Origin: Metabacillus bambusae
GTDB taxonomy: Bacteria > Bacillota > Bacilli > Bacillales > Bacillaceae
NCBI RefSeq assembly: GCF_017497975.1
Contig: NZ_JAGDEL010000029.1
Span: 1-64,000 of the forward strand
Direction of reading: 5' to 3'
Length of the DNA: 64,000 nt
Shown: positions 17,872 to 28,391 of the stretch, piece by piece
How positions within the stretch are numbered: the stretch's first letter is position 1
How the letters are laid out: every line of letters starts with the position of its first letter
Program-made: the position numbers and the translations under genes
Notes under the pieces: model-generated
Seen by the model: only the letters and a program-made list of their open reading frames with translations
Told to the model about the DNA's origin: nothing
Database searches by the model: none

Positions 17872-19500
17872 TTAGCCTACTTTAGAAGTAACCTTACTTT
17901 CTTTGAGTACTTCTTCATGAATTCTGCTAACGGCAATTCTTGCTGACTCAAAAGCACCTGCCATCCATCCAGTTAAATAACTTAGATGTTCACCAGCAAG
18001 ATGAATTCGCCCTTGTGGTTCATTTAGGATAGGATAGTAGTTCGTACGATCAGATGCAGAGTATGAAGCCCATCCGCCTTCACTATATTTGATTTTATGC
18101 CAAGCCAGTGAAAAAGAAGTTTCAAATTCTTGCGCATATTGAGGATGAATTTTCGCACCTTGAGATATCGCACGAGCTTGTCTCTGCGAGATTGGTAGAT
18201 TCCCATAATCCACTGCATTTTGACCAAAATTATAATAGCCAACTAACACTCCTTTTTGAGATAAAAAGTCATTGGATGGGTACCAAATTTGTGAAATATC
18301 CATATTCGTTGTTGTAATTCCGCCAAGGATACGATCATCTTTTTCCCAGAATCTGTTTTTAAACTGAAGACCAATTTTTCCAGTCGTTGCATAATTTATA
18401 TTTTTAATTGCATTTTTCATTTGTGGTGTAAAATCAGCTGAAATATTTTTTAATACAGGAAGGGGAATAGTACAAATACAATAGTCTCCTGTTATTTCAC
18501 TTGTTTTACCATTCTTATTTGTTTTGTATACAATTCGAACTCCCTCCGCTGATTGTCTAATTTCTTGTACTTCAGCTCCGAAAGTGATTTTTCCCGACAA
18601 CTTACTTTCAAGAGCTTTTGGAATTTGATCCATCCCTCCTACAGGTTGGAACACCATCGGTTGTTGATTGAAATCATAATCACCGCTGATGCTGTTCATC
18701 ATTCCTGATTGCAGCAGCTCTGTAAGGGCTAATGGCGAATCGATTGTACCAGGCTTAAGACCAGCCCCCGGCAACTCTTTATATCCACGACGAGTTGAAC
18801 CTTTATATGTATAATCTGAAGATAAATCTCCTTCACCTTTAAGATAGGCTGTTAACCGTTCAATATCCTCTTTCGAAAGAGGGCGATCTAGTAAGGTTTT
18901 ATCTGAAACCTTCGCTAACAACTCTGAAATATAACCGCGAGTATCTGCTTTTACAGTGCCCTTTCGTATTTTCTGGCTAGATAGTGGCCCGGTGTTTTCT
19001 TGATAATAGTATGAGAATTCATTGGCATTACAGAATACTTCAAGTTCAACACCAAGCTCTCTGCAATAATCAATTGTTACATGATGCTGAGGTATACGCG
19101 CTGGACCGGCATTAAAGTATAGCCCTTTATCAAATTTCGCAATTTGTTTTACCCCATTTATTTCACTTTCTGCTGTACCTTTTCTTACTGTCCAGTTGCG
19201 ACCACCAGTGCGCTCCCTTGCTTCAAGTATTTTACAATCATAACCTGCCTTTCCTAATTCATAAGCTGCAGTCATTCCAGCAATGCCCGCTCCCAAAATA
19301 ATGATTTTTTTGCCATTTTTATTCGCCATTGCTAAATCGCTTTTCTTAGGACTAGTAAATTCCTTTGCACTTGCCATTAATGGCTTACCTAATAAACCAA
19401 GTGATTCCATTGCACCCCAAACCGCAACTGCTCCCCCAACTTTTCCGACTTGATCCAAAAAATCCCTTCTCGTCATACCTTTTTCTTGATTACTTGTCAT
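17872..19500 (-). CDS. Tat-exported flavin amine oxidase / L-amino acid oxidase
   Basis: A 542-aa flavoenzyme. A twin-arginine signal (MTRRDFLDQVGKVGGAVAVW, Arg 11-12) is followed at 66-101 by the FAD-binding ILGAGIAG and EARERTGGR motifs, and the C-terminal FAD motif GRIHLAGEHLSYLTGW. The family oxidises amines or L-amino acids to imines, with hydrogen peroxide and ammonia as end products; the exact substrate is not known. The enzyme must be folded with FAD before export, which fits the tatA and tatC genes in the same cluster. AGGAGG precedes the start. Confidence 0.9.
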   Translation of the reverse strand: MTSNQEKGMTRRDFLDQVGKVGGAVAVWGAMESLGLLGKPLMASAKEFTSPKKSDLAMANKNGKKIIILGAGIAGMTAAYELGKAGYDCKILEARERTGGRNWTVRKGTAESEINGVKQIAKFDKGLYFNAGPARIPQHHVTIDYCRELGVELEVFCNANEFSYYYQENTGPLSSQKIRKGTVKADTRGYISELLAKVSDKTLLDRPLSKEDIERLTAYLKGEGDLSSDYTYKGSTRRGYKELPGAGLKPGTIDSPLALTELLQSGMMNSISGDYDFNQQPMVFQPVGGMDQIPKALESKLSGKITFGAEVQEIRQSAEGVRIVYKTNKNGKTSEITGDYCICTIPLPVLKNISADFTPQMKNAIKNINYATTGKIGLQFKNRFWEKDDRILGGITTTNMDISQIWYPSNDFLSQKGVLVGYYNFGQNAVDYGNLPISQRQARAISQGAKIHPQYAQEFETSFSLAWHKIKYSEGGWASYSASDRTNYYPILNEPQGRIHLAGEHLSYLTGWMAGAFESARIAVSRIHEEVLKESKVTSKVG

Positions 19501-19728
19501 CTTTCTTTACACCTCCTGTTAATAGATTTTAATTTAATGCATTTTTCGGAATATTTGTACATATTTGTAAGGGAATGTTACATATTTTTTGGAATTTTTA
19601 CTAGTTTTTGTTAGAAAATAAGAAAGTTTAGTCGAAAACTGGTTCCAATCCTTGTGAGGTTAATAGAATTACAAAATAAGCTGTTTAATGGGTAGCGTCA
19701 GGGGTTCAGACAACATTTCGAATAAAAT

Positions 19729-19762
19729 AGAGATGGAGACTGTTCGGTATATCTCCATCTCT
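19729..19762. terminator. Hairpin, second element after the galactarate dehydratase gene
   Basis: AGAGATGGAGA / TCTCCATCTCT stem of 11 bp with a 12-nt loop; T-rich on the minus strand. Confidence 0.6.
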
Positions 19763-19780
19763 ATGAAAAAATCCCTCAAA

Positions 19781-19817
19781 AAAAAGCATCTGCGCTCATA
19801 CTTCACAGATACTTTTT
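19781..19817 (-). terminator. Terminator of the galacturonate/galactarate operon
   Basis: AAAAAGTATCTG and CAGATGCTTTTTTT (minus strand) form a stem followed by a T-run, 45 bp after the dehydratase stop. Confidence 0.75.
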
Positions 19818-19860
19818 AATATGATCTTCATTCCTCTTCTATAAAATACTCATACGGTTC

Positions 19861-21036
<1,176 letters not shown>

Positions 21037-21064
21037 TTACCATCATCCTTACACTTTTATTTTT

Positions 21065-21281
21065 GGCTATTTTCGCAAACTTTGTTGCTTTGAAAATAGT
21101 ATTGGGTTGATTGATTGACACTCCAGGATGCTCGCTTTCCGTGGGGCGGGCAATGAGCCTCCTCAGCGCGAAGCGCCTGCGGGGTCTCATCTATCCCGCT
21201 ACTCCCACAGGAGTCTCGCATATCCGCTCCAATCAACCTAATCAGTTTTGTTCAAAAACAACACTCTTTTAGAAAAGAGAC
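21065..21281. mobile_element. MITE family A, copy 3
   Basis: A 217-bp copy, GGCTATTTTCGC to GAAAAGAGAC, flanked by TTATTTTT on both sides (21057-21064 and 21282-21289). It lies inside the galactarate operon, between the aldehyde dehydrogenase and the dehydratase. Confidence 0.88.
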
Positions 21282-21342
21282 TTATTTTTCATGCAAAATA
21301 TGATTGTTATGTAGATTCTAGTAGAATATTTGTTGTAGCATT

Positions 21343-22800
21343 TTACGGAACTGGGGTGATTGTGACTGTTTTAATTGAAGTGAAAAATTCCTTTGCAGCC
21401 TCACCTTGTTCTCTTGAATGAGAGCTTGATGCTTTCATTCCTCCAAACGGTGCCTGCAATTCAACTCCTGCACTTTCACCGTTTACTTTGATTAATCCTG
21501 CATCTATTTCATTAATATACGTAAATGATTTAGCTAAATCTCTTGTAAATAAGGAGGCAGATAGACCAAACTTATTGTCATTTGCTTGTTTAAGTGCATC
21601 TTTTAAACTATTAACTTTAAATAAGCATAAAACAGGGCCGAAAATTTCCTCTTGGGCAATAGCACTTTTGTTATCTACATTCTCAAACACTGTAGGTTCT
21701 ACATAGTATCCATCTTTGAACTCATTTCCTTTTGGAACTTTACCACCAGTAAGCAATGTTGCTCCTGATTTTTTCCCTTCTTCAATATAATTTAAGACAT
21801 TCTCGAGCTGAGCCTTAGAAGCTACAGGTCCCATATAAGTCGATTCATCTAAACCAGGGCCAACTTTTATTGCTGCTACTCTCTCAAGTACCTTCGCTTT
21901 AAATTCTTCATATATTGATTCATGTACATATGCTTTACTAGTTGCTGTGCATTTTTGTCCGGTATGTTTCATTGCCCCATTCACTGTCAGCTCTGCTGCA
22001 AGGTTCAAATCTGCATCATCAAGTATTATTGCTGGGTTTTTCCCACCCATTTCTAACTGATATTTAGCCTCTCGCTCTATGCATCCCATGGCAACAGCTT
22101 TGCCGATCTCATTTGAACCAGTAAAACTGATTGCATTTACATCTGGATTATTAATTAAATTTCCACCTACAACAGAACCTTTACCTGTTACAATATTGAC
22201 AACACCAGTTGGGAACTCAGCTTCTGCAAATGCCTCAATAATTTTAATCGCTGTGATAGACGTTTCAGACGCTGGCTTCAATATGACTGTATTCCCATAC
22301 ACTAGTGCTGGCGCAATTTTCCAAACTGGTATCGCAATTGGGAAATTCCACGGAGAAATAATTCCAACGACGCCTACTGGTACTCTTGTTGTAAATAATA
22401 GGTTTTGACTCTCACCAGATGGAATATTATCTCCAATTTTGCGATATCCTTCTTGTGCATAATATCTTAATATTTGAACCGCCCTAGCAACCTCACCTTT
22501 TGTTTCTGCTAAGGTCTTACCCATTTCCATCGTCGCTGTATAAGCAATGTCTTCCAATTTACCAGCTAAAATATCAGCTGTTTTATGTAGAAAGTTGCCT
22601 CTCTCCAGAGCTGAGAGATTTCTCCAAGATGATAAAGCATGTTTTGCTGATTGAACAGCACGGTCTACTTCCATAGAGGTAGCACTAGGGAATAATCCTA
22701 CAATTTCAGAAGTATTTGCAGGATTTTTGCTTTCCAGCGTTTCGTCATTACTAGATTGACACCAATTTCCATTAATGAAATTCGCATATAATTTACTCAT
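21343..22800 (-). CDS. Aldehyde dehydrogenase, probably 2-oxoglutarate semialdehyde dehydrogenase
   Basis: A 485-aa NAD(P)-dependent aldehyde dehydrogenase. Catalytic Glu 250 lies in LEMGGKNPAI and Cys 284 in GQKCTATSK; the NAD-binding ISFTGSNEIGKAV is intact. In sugar-acid catabolism this enzyme oxidises 2,5-dioxopentanoate to 2-oxoglutarate, as YcbD does in B. subtilis. It lies between the DHDPS-family gene (30 bp upstream) and the galactarate dehydratase, which supports that substrate. Confidence 0.85.
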   Translation of the reverse strand: MSKLYANFINGNWCQSSNDETLESKNPANTSEIVGLFPSATSMEVDRAVQSAKHALSSWRNLSALERGNFLHKTADILAGKLEDIAYTATMEMGKTLAETKGEVARAVQILRYYAQEGYRKIGDNIPSGESQNLLFTTRVPVGVVGIISPWNFPIAIPVWKIAPALVYGNTVILKPASETSITAIKIIEAFAEAEFPTGVVNIVTGKGSVVGGNLINNPDVNAISFTGSNEIGKAVAMGCIEREAKYQLEMGGKNPAIILDDADLNLAAELTVNGAMKHTGQKCTATSKAYVHESIYEEFKAKVLERVAAIKVGPGLDESTYMGPVASKAQLENVLNYIEEGKKSGATLLTGGKVPKGNEFKDGYYVEPTVFENVDNKSAIAQEEIFGPVLCLFKVNSLKDALKQANDNKFGLSASLFTRDLAKSFTYINEIDAGLIKVNGESAGVELQAPFGGMKASSSHSREQGEAAKEFFTSIKTVTITPVP

Positions 22801-22830
22801 TTTCTATCATTTCCCCTTCTAATTGGATCT

Positions 22831-23751
22831 TTACTTGACTGAATGTGGAGTAAATCCCCAGGAATGAATAAGATTTCGTAATTCTTGACGATCATTTTCC
22901 TTTAGCTCTGCAACTGGTTGTCTTGTAATACCAGCGTTTAATCCAATATGCTCCATAGCTTCCTTTATAACGACAACATTATTTCCGTTATTATATTTAG
23001 CTCGCAAATTTTCAAAAGGTACAACCTCTCTCCATACTTTCCATATTTTATCTTCATTTTTGGACTGCAGTGCTTCAAGCATTTCAAATGATTTTTCAGG
23101 ATATAAGTTTACTAGTCCTGAAGTAAACCCAATTGCCCCTGCGTGATAGAAAAATGGCGCCCATTTCTCTGCCGTCCCACATATCCAGGCAATATTAAAT
23201 TCTTTAGGTACTGATTGAACTGTGTTTGCAAATCTAGGAAGGTCATTAATAGCATATTTAACAGCTACAAGTTTTTCTAAGGGGGCTAGTTTGAAAAGGA
23301 TATCATCACTTAAATTAGGATCTTTGAAATAAATGACGGAAGGTAAATCAACTGCTTCAATAATCGTTTCAAAGTAATCGAAAGCACCTTCATCTGTAAT
23401 ATAAGGGTGAATAGGCATATGAATCATGATACTATCAGCGCCTACTTTTTTGGCGTAATTACCCATTTCAATGGCTGTATCAACTGAGTAGCCGATGCCT
23501 GCTACAACTATTGCACGACCATTCACATATTCTACAACTCTTTTAATCTCTTCTTTTGCTTCCTCAATTGTTAAGGAATAGAATTCACTTGTGTTCCCAC
23601 AAGGTACTATGACTTTTACACCTTTATTTATGAGAAACTCAACATTCTCTTGCACGCCACGCCAATCTACTTCTTTCGTATCTTTTTTAAAAGGTGTAAT
23701 TGTAATTCCCGATATAGTTTCGAATTTTTTCCTAAATTCAGCGTAATACAT
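22831..23751 (-). CDS. 5-dehydro-4-deoxyglucarate dehydratase-type enzyme (DHDPS family)
   Basis: A 306-aa class I aldolase-fold enzyme. It has the family's GITITPFKKD N-terminus, the pyruvate-site loop VPCGNTSEFYSL, and the Schiff-base Lys in LVAVKYAIND. In the pathway it dehydrates and decarboxylates the 2-keto-3-deoxy sugar acid to 2-oxoglutarate semialdehyde. ATG 23751 is chosen because AAGGAGG sits 5 bases before it and this gives the normal family length; the longer frame to 23820 adds an unsupported extension. A cre box lies about 90 bp upstream. Confidence 0.83.
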   Translation of the reverse strand: MYYAEFRKKFETISGITITPFKKDTKEVDWRGVQENVEFLINKGVKVIVPCGNTSEFYSLTIEEAKEEIKRVVEYVNGRAIVVAGIGYSVDTAIEMGNYAKKVGADSIMIHMPIHPYITDEGAFDYFETIIEAVDLPSVIYFKDPNLSDDILFKLAPLEKLVAVKYAINDLPRFANTVQSVPKEFNIAWICGTAEKWAPFFYHAGAIGFTSGLVNLYPEKSFEMLEALQSKNEDKIWKVWREVVPFENLRAKYNNGNNVVVIKEAMEHIGLNAGITRQPVAELKENDRQELRNLIHSWGFTPHSVK

Positions 23752-23839
23752 CATTTCCTCCTTTATGCTAAGTACAAAGATCTCTATGGATCTAAGACTT
23801 TTATAGCTTATATTCTTCAATAAGAGAACAGACTCGATT

Positions 23840-23853
23840 AGTTAGCGCTTTCA
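23840..23853. promoter_or_regulatory. cre box upstream of the galactarate operon
   Basis: Minus strand TGAAAGCGCTAACT matches TGWAAGCGYTWNCA at 13 of 14 positions, about 90 bp upstream of the first gene of the operon. Confidence 0.6.
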
Positions 23854-23883
23854 AAAGTAACTAAAATGGAACACCAGTGAAAT

Positions 23884-23957
23884 AAAGTACTTGTTCAGAA
23901 GGGGCATCCTCTATAGAAGCAATATCGCTGCTTTTTCCCATACAGAACAAGTACTTT
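23884..23957 (-). terminator. Long hairpin terminator after the GntR gene
   Basis: AAAGTACTTGTTC at 23884-23896 pairs perfectly with GAACAAGTACTTT at 23945-23957. It separates the regulator from the operon. Confidence 0.7.
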
Positions 23958-23966
23958 AAGAATGAT

Positions 23967-24656
23967 CTACTTTTCTTGCGATACTTTTAAAACATCTTGG
24001 GCCGTTCTTAAAATATGTTGTTTCATTACCTTTTCAGAAAGCTCTGGATCTTTTGAAACAATTGCTTCATATATTTCTTTATGTTCGGAGAAACCCGCTC
24101 GTAATTCGCTTTCTTCCTTTAAAGCTCTTTTCCGAAAGGCTTTGTCAAAACTCGAAATATTATCAGTAATTTGCAGCATCATCGGATTACCAGCTATCTC
24201 ATTAATCAAACGGTGAAACTTTGTGTTTTCCTCTACCAATTGATCAATTTCATTATTATTTAACAGAAGTTCCATTTTTTCAATCTGCTGCTTCAAGGCT
24301 AATTCGTTTTTTTTCGTTAATTTCATCGCAGCAAGTTTTGCACATACTCCTTCAACTGCAGCCCTTAGCATTTGCACCTCCTGAATACTAGTCTCCGCCA
24401 AATCGGAAACATATGTACCTTTTCTTGGGACTGTTACAACTAACCCTTCATAACCAAGCATTCGAAATGCTTCTTTTATAGGGGTAGTACTCACTCCCAT
24501 TATTTCTGAGAGCTCCCGTTCTTTTAAATGTTCTCCAGGCTGAAATCGACCAGTTACTATTGCTTCTCGAAGGGATTCAATGACGATATCTCTTAGTGAT
24601 TTTACTTGTTCGGTTTTCATTGAAAATAAGTCCCTGCTTATTGATTGTTCACTCAT
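23967..24656 (-). CDS. GntR-family regulator, FadR/FCD subfamily
   Basis: A 229-aa regulator. N-terminal winged helix (about 15-85: GEHLKERELSEIMGVSTTPIKEAFRML) and a C-terminal all-helical FCD ligand domain with metal-binding His residues (TKFHRLINE and FSEHKEIYE). ATG 24656 follows GGGGGAG; the longer frame to 24773 has no ribosome site. FCD regulators of this type respond to sugar acids or their breakdown products. It lies upstream of the galactarate genes, and paired TATCxGATA motifs occur in front of it and in front of the binding-protein gene at 26261. Confidence 0.85.
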   Translation of the reverse strand: MSEQSISRDLFSMKTEQVKSLRDIVIESLREAIVTGRFQPGEHLKERELSEIMGVSTTPIKEAFRMLGYEGLVVTVPRKGTYVSDLAETSIQEVQMLRAAVEGVCAKLAAMKLTKKNELALKQQIEKMELLLNNNEIDQLVEENTKFHRLINEIAGNPMMLQITDNISSFDKAFRKRALKEESELRAGFSEHKEIYEAIVSKDPELSEKVMKQHILRTAQDVLKVSQEK

Positions 24657-24690
24657 AAAACTCCCCCATTTTGTGTTTCTTGTAGTTCTG

Positions 24691-24753
24691 ATATCTGATA
24701 TATCACATTTTAGCATAAGCGTTTTTTTATGTAAATAACGAATTATCAGATAA
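24691..24753. promoter_or_regulatory. Candidate GntR operators in the regulator's promoter
   Basis: Three dyads: ATATCTGATAT at 24691-24701, TGATATATCA at 24696-24705 and TTATCAGATAA at 24743-24753. The last two recur exactly upstream of the solute-binding protein gene (26135-26145, 26215-26224). Confidence 0.55.
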
Positions 24754-24812
24754 CGGTTTAGGGTTAGATGCAATTGGTAATTACCGTTTAGTAATCTAAA
24801 ACATATGATTAT

Positions 24813-25916
24813 CTATTTAAGCATCAGCATCTCATTATATGCCATTAGCAAAGGAGCTACTCCATGCCCATTGTTTTCTACGACTTTTTCACGATAAACA
24901 TAATACTCATAACTACCATCACGAACGATCCCTGTATCTGGATTTGTTCCCAAACCTGCACTTCTGCATATACCACCGAGCAAAACTTCACCATTTTCCT
25001 CACGAATATACCTTTTTACTGTACCTTCAAATGCGGCTACACCTTTATCTTTATACTTTTTGGGCAAATAACCAAGACGCACTCCTTTTAAGATGGCATA
25101 AGACAGCATTGATGTTCCGCTTGTTTCCAGGTAGTTTCCTTCTTCACCAATGTGATCAACAACTTGATACCACATACCATTGTCATGCTGATATTTCAGC
25201 ATCCCATCTACTGTTTCTTCTAAAAGGCTTTTTAATTCCTCGCTAATTCCTTCCTCACCTTCTAAAATTTCAAGTATGTCAACTAAGGCCATCACATACC
25301 AACCAACAGCACGTCCCCATACATGTGGTGAACGACCCGTTTTCTTATCACACCAAAACATCTCGCGACTTTCATCATATGCATGGGCATAAAGTTGAGT
25401 TTTCTCATCAAATAGAAACTTACGTACATTTCTAAATTGCTGTAGTATATCAGAGTAATCCTTTTTCTCTTTGAACTCCTTTATATATTGAACATAAAAT
25501 GGTTGCCCCATATAAAGACCATCCAACCAAACTTGATTTTCATAATTTGTTTTATGCCAAAAACTTCCACTATCTGTCCTTGGGTAGCTTTCTAATTGGT
25601 TATAAATTAAATCTAGTATTCTTTTATATTTTAGATCTCCTTCCTTCTTGAAAAGCGTAAATAATATGGATGTCATTCGAATTTGGTCAATATTGTAATA
25701 CTGGATCTTAATCGCATCAATATCTCCATACTCATTAAAGAGATTGTCAACAAAGTTCTTTACAAAAAGATAATCATCCTCATTACCTGTGTATTGATAG
25801 CTATCTAAGTATGACTTTAGGATACAACCTTCAATGTAGTGCCATCTTGACGAATACCATTTACCACACCCATTCATATATTGCGTTTTCAACTTTCCTA
25901 CTAATTCATAATCCAT
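24813..25916 (-). CDS. Glycoside hydrolase family 105 (unsaturated rhamnogalacturonyl/galacturonyl hydrolase, YteR-like)
   Basis: A 367-aa (alpha/alpha)6-barrel enzyme without a signal peptide. Family motifs: WHKTNYENQVWLDGLYMGQP (catalytic Asp 132), SPHVWGRAVGWYVMALVD and a C-terminal GSYEYYV...ENNGHGVAP. It removes unsaturated uronic acid from pectin-lyase products inside the cell. AGGAGG precedes ATG 25916. It points to pectin as the source for this region and complements the yte-like genes at 8-15 kb. Confidence 0.88.
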   Translation of the reverse strand: MDYELVGKLKTQYMNGCGKWYSSRWHYIEGCILKSYLDSYQYTGNEDDYLFVKNFVDNLFNEYGDIDAIKIQYYNIDQIRMTSILFTLFKKEGDLKYKRILDLIYNQLESYPRTDSGSFWHKTNYENQVWLDGLYMGQPFYVQYIKEFKEKKDYSDILQQFRNVRKFLFDEKTQLYAHAYDESREMFWCDKKTGRSPHVWGRAVGWYVMALVDILEILEGEEGISEELKSLLEETVDGMLKYQHDNGMWYQVVDHIGEEGNYLETSGTSMLSYAILKGVRLGYLPKKYKDKGVAAFEGTVKRYIREENGEVLLGGICRSAGLGTNPDTGIVRDGSYEYYVYREKVVENNGHGVAPLLMAYNEMLMLK

Positions 25917-26014
25917 TGTACATTCCCTCCTAGCTTTCTTTTAAAATGTTAAAAAAACCATTTTTCACCAAAAATGAAAATGGAATCAATATTTCCTTAT
26001 ATTTAAAAGTATGT

Positions 26015-26028
26015 TGAAAGCGTTGTCA
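26015..26028. promoter_or_regulatory. cre box between GH105 and binding-protein genes
   Basis: TGAAAGCGTTGTCA, 13 of 14 positions of the cre consensus, in the divergent promoter region. Confidence 0.55.
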
Positions 26029-26134
26029 ACAAGAAGCATTTCAACTGAACAATTTTATATCCTGCTAGACTAACCTTGTGTGTAAATAAATATATTAGGA
26101 TACTCTTCACTAAAAGACTTCTAATTAATGTTAG

Positions 26135-26224
26135 TTATCAGATAAATTTAAAAAATATTAAAAATTCAAAAAACTGTTTACTTATAAATGGTCGTCGTTT
26201 AATATAAAAAGTGTTGATATATCA
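26135..26224. promoter_or_regulatory. Candidate GntR operators upstream of the solute-binding protein gene
   Basis: TTATCAGATAA (26135-26145) and TGATATATCA (26215-26224, followed by AATATCAAATATCA) repeat the motifs found in front of the GntR gene. Confidence 0.55.
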
Positions 26225-26260
26225 AATATCAAATATCACGACAATGGGGGTTTAATAAAA

Positions 26261-27760
26261 ATGAATAAATCAGGAAAGGTTTTTTCTATCATTTTTTCAC
26301 TTTCTTTAGGTATTGGTTCACTTACAGCATGCAGTAATGAAAGCGCTTCAAACGAAAGTTCTAAAGAACCATCTGAATTTTCAGCCATGGTTAAACTACA
26401 TACTCCAGAGGTTCCTGATAAAAAGGTGTTAGACATCCTTGCAAAAGAAACGAATATGGAATTAGATATTCAATTTGTGCCTGCTACTACTTATCCAGAA
26501 AAAGTGAATACCTTATTTGCCACAGGATCATTTCCTGACTCCGTTGTTTTAGACTTAGAAATGTTAACACAATACAAAGAGGCAATTCGTGATGGACAAT
26601 TTTGGGAAATAGGTCCTTATTTAGATGAGTTTGAAAATTTAAGTAAAATGAAGGAAGAAGTCGTTGAAAACACGAAGGTTGATGGGAAAATTTATATGAT
26701 CTATGAAGGAAAGCCAGCATCTCGTCAAGGTATGATTTATCGAAAAGATTGGGCGGAAAAACTTGGACTTTCTGCTCCAACAAATACAGATGAGTTTTAT
26801 GAAATGGTAAGAGCATTTACTGAGGACGATCCCGACGGAAATGGAAAAGATGATACCATTGGCTTAACAGACCGAAATGAATTAATATTCGGAGCATTCA
26901 AAACAGTTGCATCTTGGTTCCATACGCCTAACAACTTTGGCGTGAAGAACGATAAAATCGAACCAGAATTTATGTTCCCTGAATATATGGAGACATTGGA
27001 CTTTTTTAGAGACCTACATGAAAAAGGCTATATAAACAAAGATTTCCCAGTAACAAGTAAAACCGATCAGCAAGCGATGTTAAAAAATGGGACAGCAGGC
27101 GTTTATGTTGGGTCTATGGGAGATGTTCAATCTCTATACACCGATGCAGCTGCCATTAACCCTGATGTTGAGTTAGATGTACACAATAAAGTTGCAGGTC
27201 CAGATGATAAATTTACAGTCTGGTCTTTACCGGGATATGGAAATGCTATATTATTCCCTAAATCATCTGTTGAATCAGAAGAAGAGTTAAAGAAAATCCT
27301 AGCTTTCTATGATTACCTTATGACTCCTGAAGGTGCAAATTTAATTTATTGGGGTATCGAAGGTGAACATTATACAATAAAGGATGGGATGGCAGAAATA
27401 AAAGATCAAAATTTATTTGATCGAGAAGTACTACCAATACAAACATTAGAGATCACCGAGGAAGAAACCAATGGTAGATTAAAAGGTTATTTCACTTATG
27501 AACCACAAAATAAAGCAGAAGAGTTATTTACCGATAACGAACAATATTTAATTAAAGACCCGACAATTGGGCTTGATTCACCTACCTTCTTAGAAAAAAG
27601 TGTTTCTTTACAAAAAATCATTGATGACGCCACATACAAATATATTATTGGAGACCTAGATAAAAAAGGATTCGAAGCAGCAGTAGAAGAGTGGAAAAAA
27701 CAAGGTGGAGATAAAATAATCGAAGAATTCAGTTCGTCTTATAAAGAGATGAAGAAATAA
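26261..27760 (+). CDS. Sugar-binding lipoprotein of an ABC transporter (LplA/YtcQ-like)
   Basis: A 499-aa extracellular solute-binding protein. Signal peptide with lipobox LTAC (Cys 24), then a two-lobed binding fold with the family sequences YEGKPASRQGMIYRKDWAEKL and FTEDDPDGNGKDDTIGL (the latter a calcium-type loop). It stands alone, followed by its own terminator, with no permease next to it. Because the YteP-YtcP permeases have lost their own binding-protein gene, this one may serve them. Confidence 0.87.
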   Translation: MNKSGKVFSIIFSLSLGIGSLTACSNESASNESSKEPSEFSAMVKLHTPEVPDKKVLDILAKETNMELDIQFVPATTYPEKVNTLFATGSFPDSVVLDLEMLTQYKEAIRDGQFWEIGPYLDEFENLSKMKEEVVENTKVDGKIYMIYEGKPASRQGMIYRKDWAEKLGLSAPTNTDEFYEMVRAFTEDDPDGNGKDDTIGLTDRNELIFGAFKTVASWFHTPNNFGVKNDKIEPEFMFPEYMETLDFFRDLHEKGYINKDFPVTSKTDQQAMLKNGTAGVYVGSMGDVQSLYTDAAAINPDVELDVHNKVAGPDDKFTVWSLPGYGNAILFPKSSVESEEELKKILAFYDYLMTPEGANLIYWGIEGEHYTIKDGMAEIKDQNLFDREVLPIQTLEITEEETNGRLKGYFTYEPQNKAEELFTDNEQYLIKDPTIGLDSPTFLEKSVSLQKIIDDATYKYIIGDLDKKGFEAAVEEWKKQGGDKIIEEFSSSYKEMKK

Positions 27761-27773
27761 CTTTTTGATATCG

Positions 27774-27806
27774 AGCCTGTAGGGGATTTTCTGCAGGCTA
27801 TTTTTC
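27774..27806 (+). terminator. Terminator of the binding-protein gene
   Basis: AGCCTGTAG / CTGCAGGCT stem with an 8-nt loop, followed by ATTTTTCC. Confidence 0.8.
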
Positions 27807-27884
27807 CTTGTTGTGCATTCGCACCATTTTCTGGAAAAGGTTCATAATATTTATAAACTTTGTACCCGAATTAAATTTATTGTA

Positions 27885-28141
27885 TCAGTAGTGTGTATTT
27901 AAGAATCCCTTAATTTCATTGTTAATTTCGATTAAATGCTCTTCTGAAGGAAAATGTCCCATATCAATTGTTTTAACATCTATTAAATTTGATATGATTT
28001 CTCTTGCTACTTTGTTTAACCGATTGGCTGGAAAAAAGATGTCTTTTTCTCCTGTATTAATCAATGTTGGAGAGTTATACTGCATTAATTCCATCCTTTT
28101 TTGTTAATTTAGGCATTTCTTGTTCAAGTTTAATAAATTCA
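27885..28141 (-). pseudogene. 3' fragment of an alpha/beta hydrolase gene (relative of 38357-39235)
   Basis: The last 60 or so codons (from LMQYNSPTLINTGEKDIFFPA to GFLNTHY) are nearly identical to the end of the intact hydrolase at 38357. Homology continues upstream out of frame to about 28141 and then stops. Downstream flanks also match (GTAGTGTGTATTTAAGAA). It is a decayed partial duplication. Confidence 0.8.
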
Positions 28142-28391
28142 GTGTGAAACTAATGTTCCATATATCTTTGACCTAGGAATGCCTGACCTTATACTGATCT
28201 CATATCCTGTTATAGGAAAGTCCCTTAAAACTTCTTTATATACTTGGAATTCATATTGCGAAAATCCTAATTTTTAAAGCTCTTTATAAACTTTTCCATA
28301 AAACTCCTTTTAAAAGCAAATCTATTATTATAATTCCGTCATTTTCTATTCATTTTGAAAAATGTTGTATTTCTACATTTAACCTTGTTCA

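Larger units (their letters stand above)
19501..19860. other. Intergenic region upstream of the amine oxidase
   Basis: No gene. Near the oxidase start the sequence repeats TGTACATATTTGTAA / TGTTACATATTT (19555-19592), a possible operator or promoter. Two hairpins on the right half are listed separately. Confidence 0.4.
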
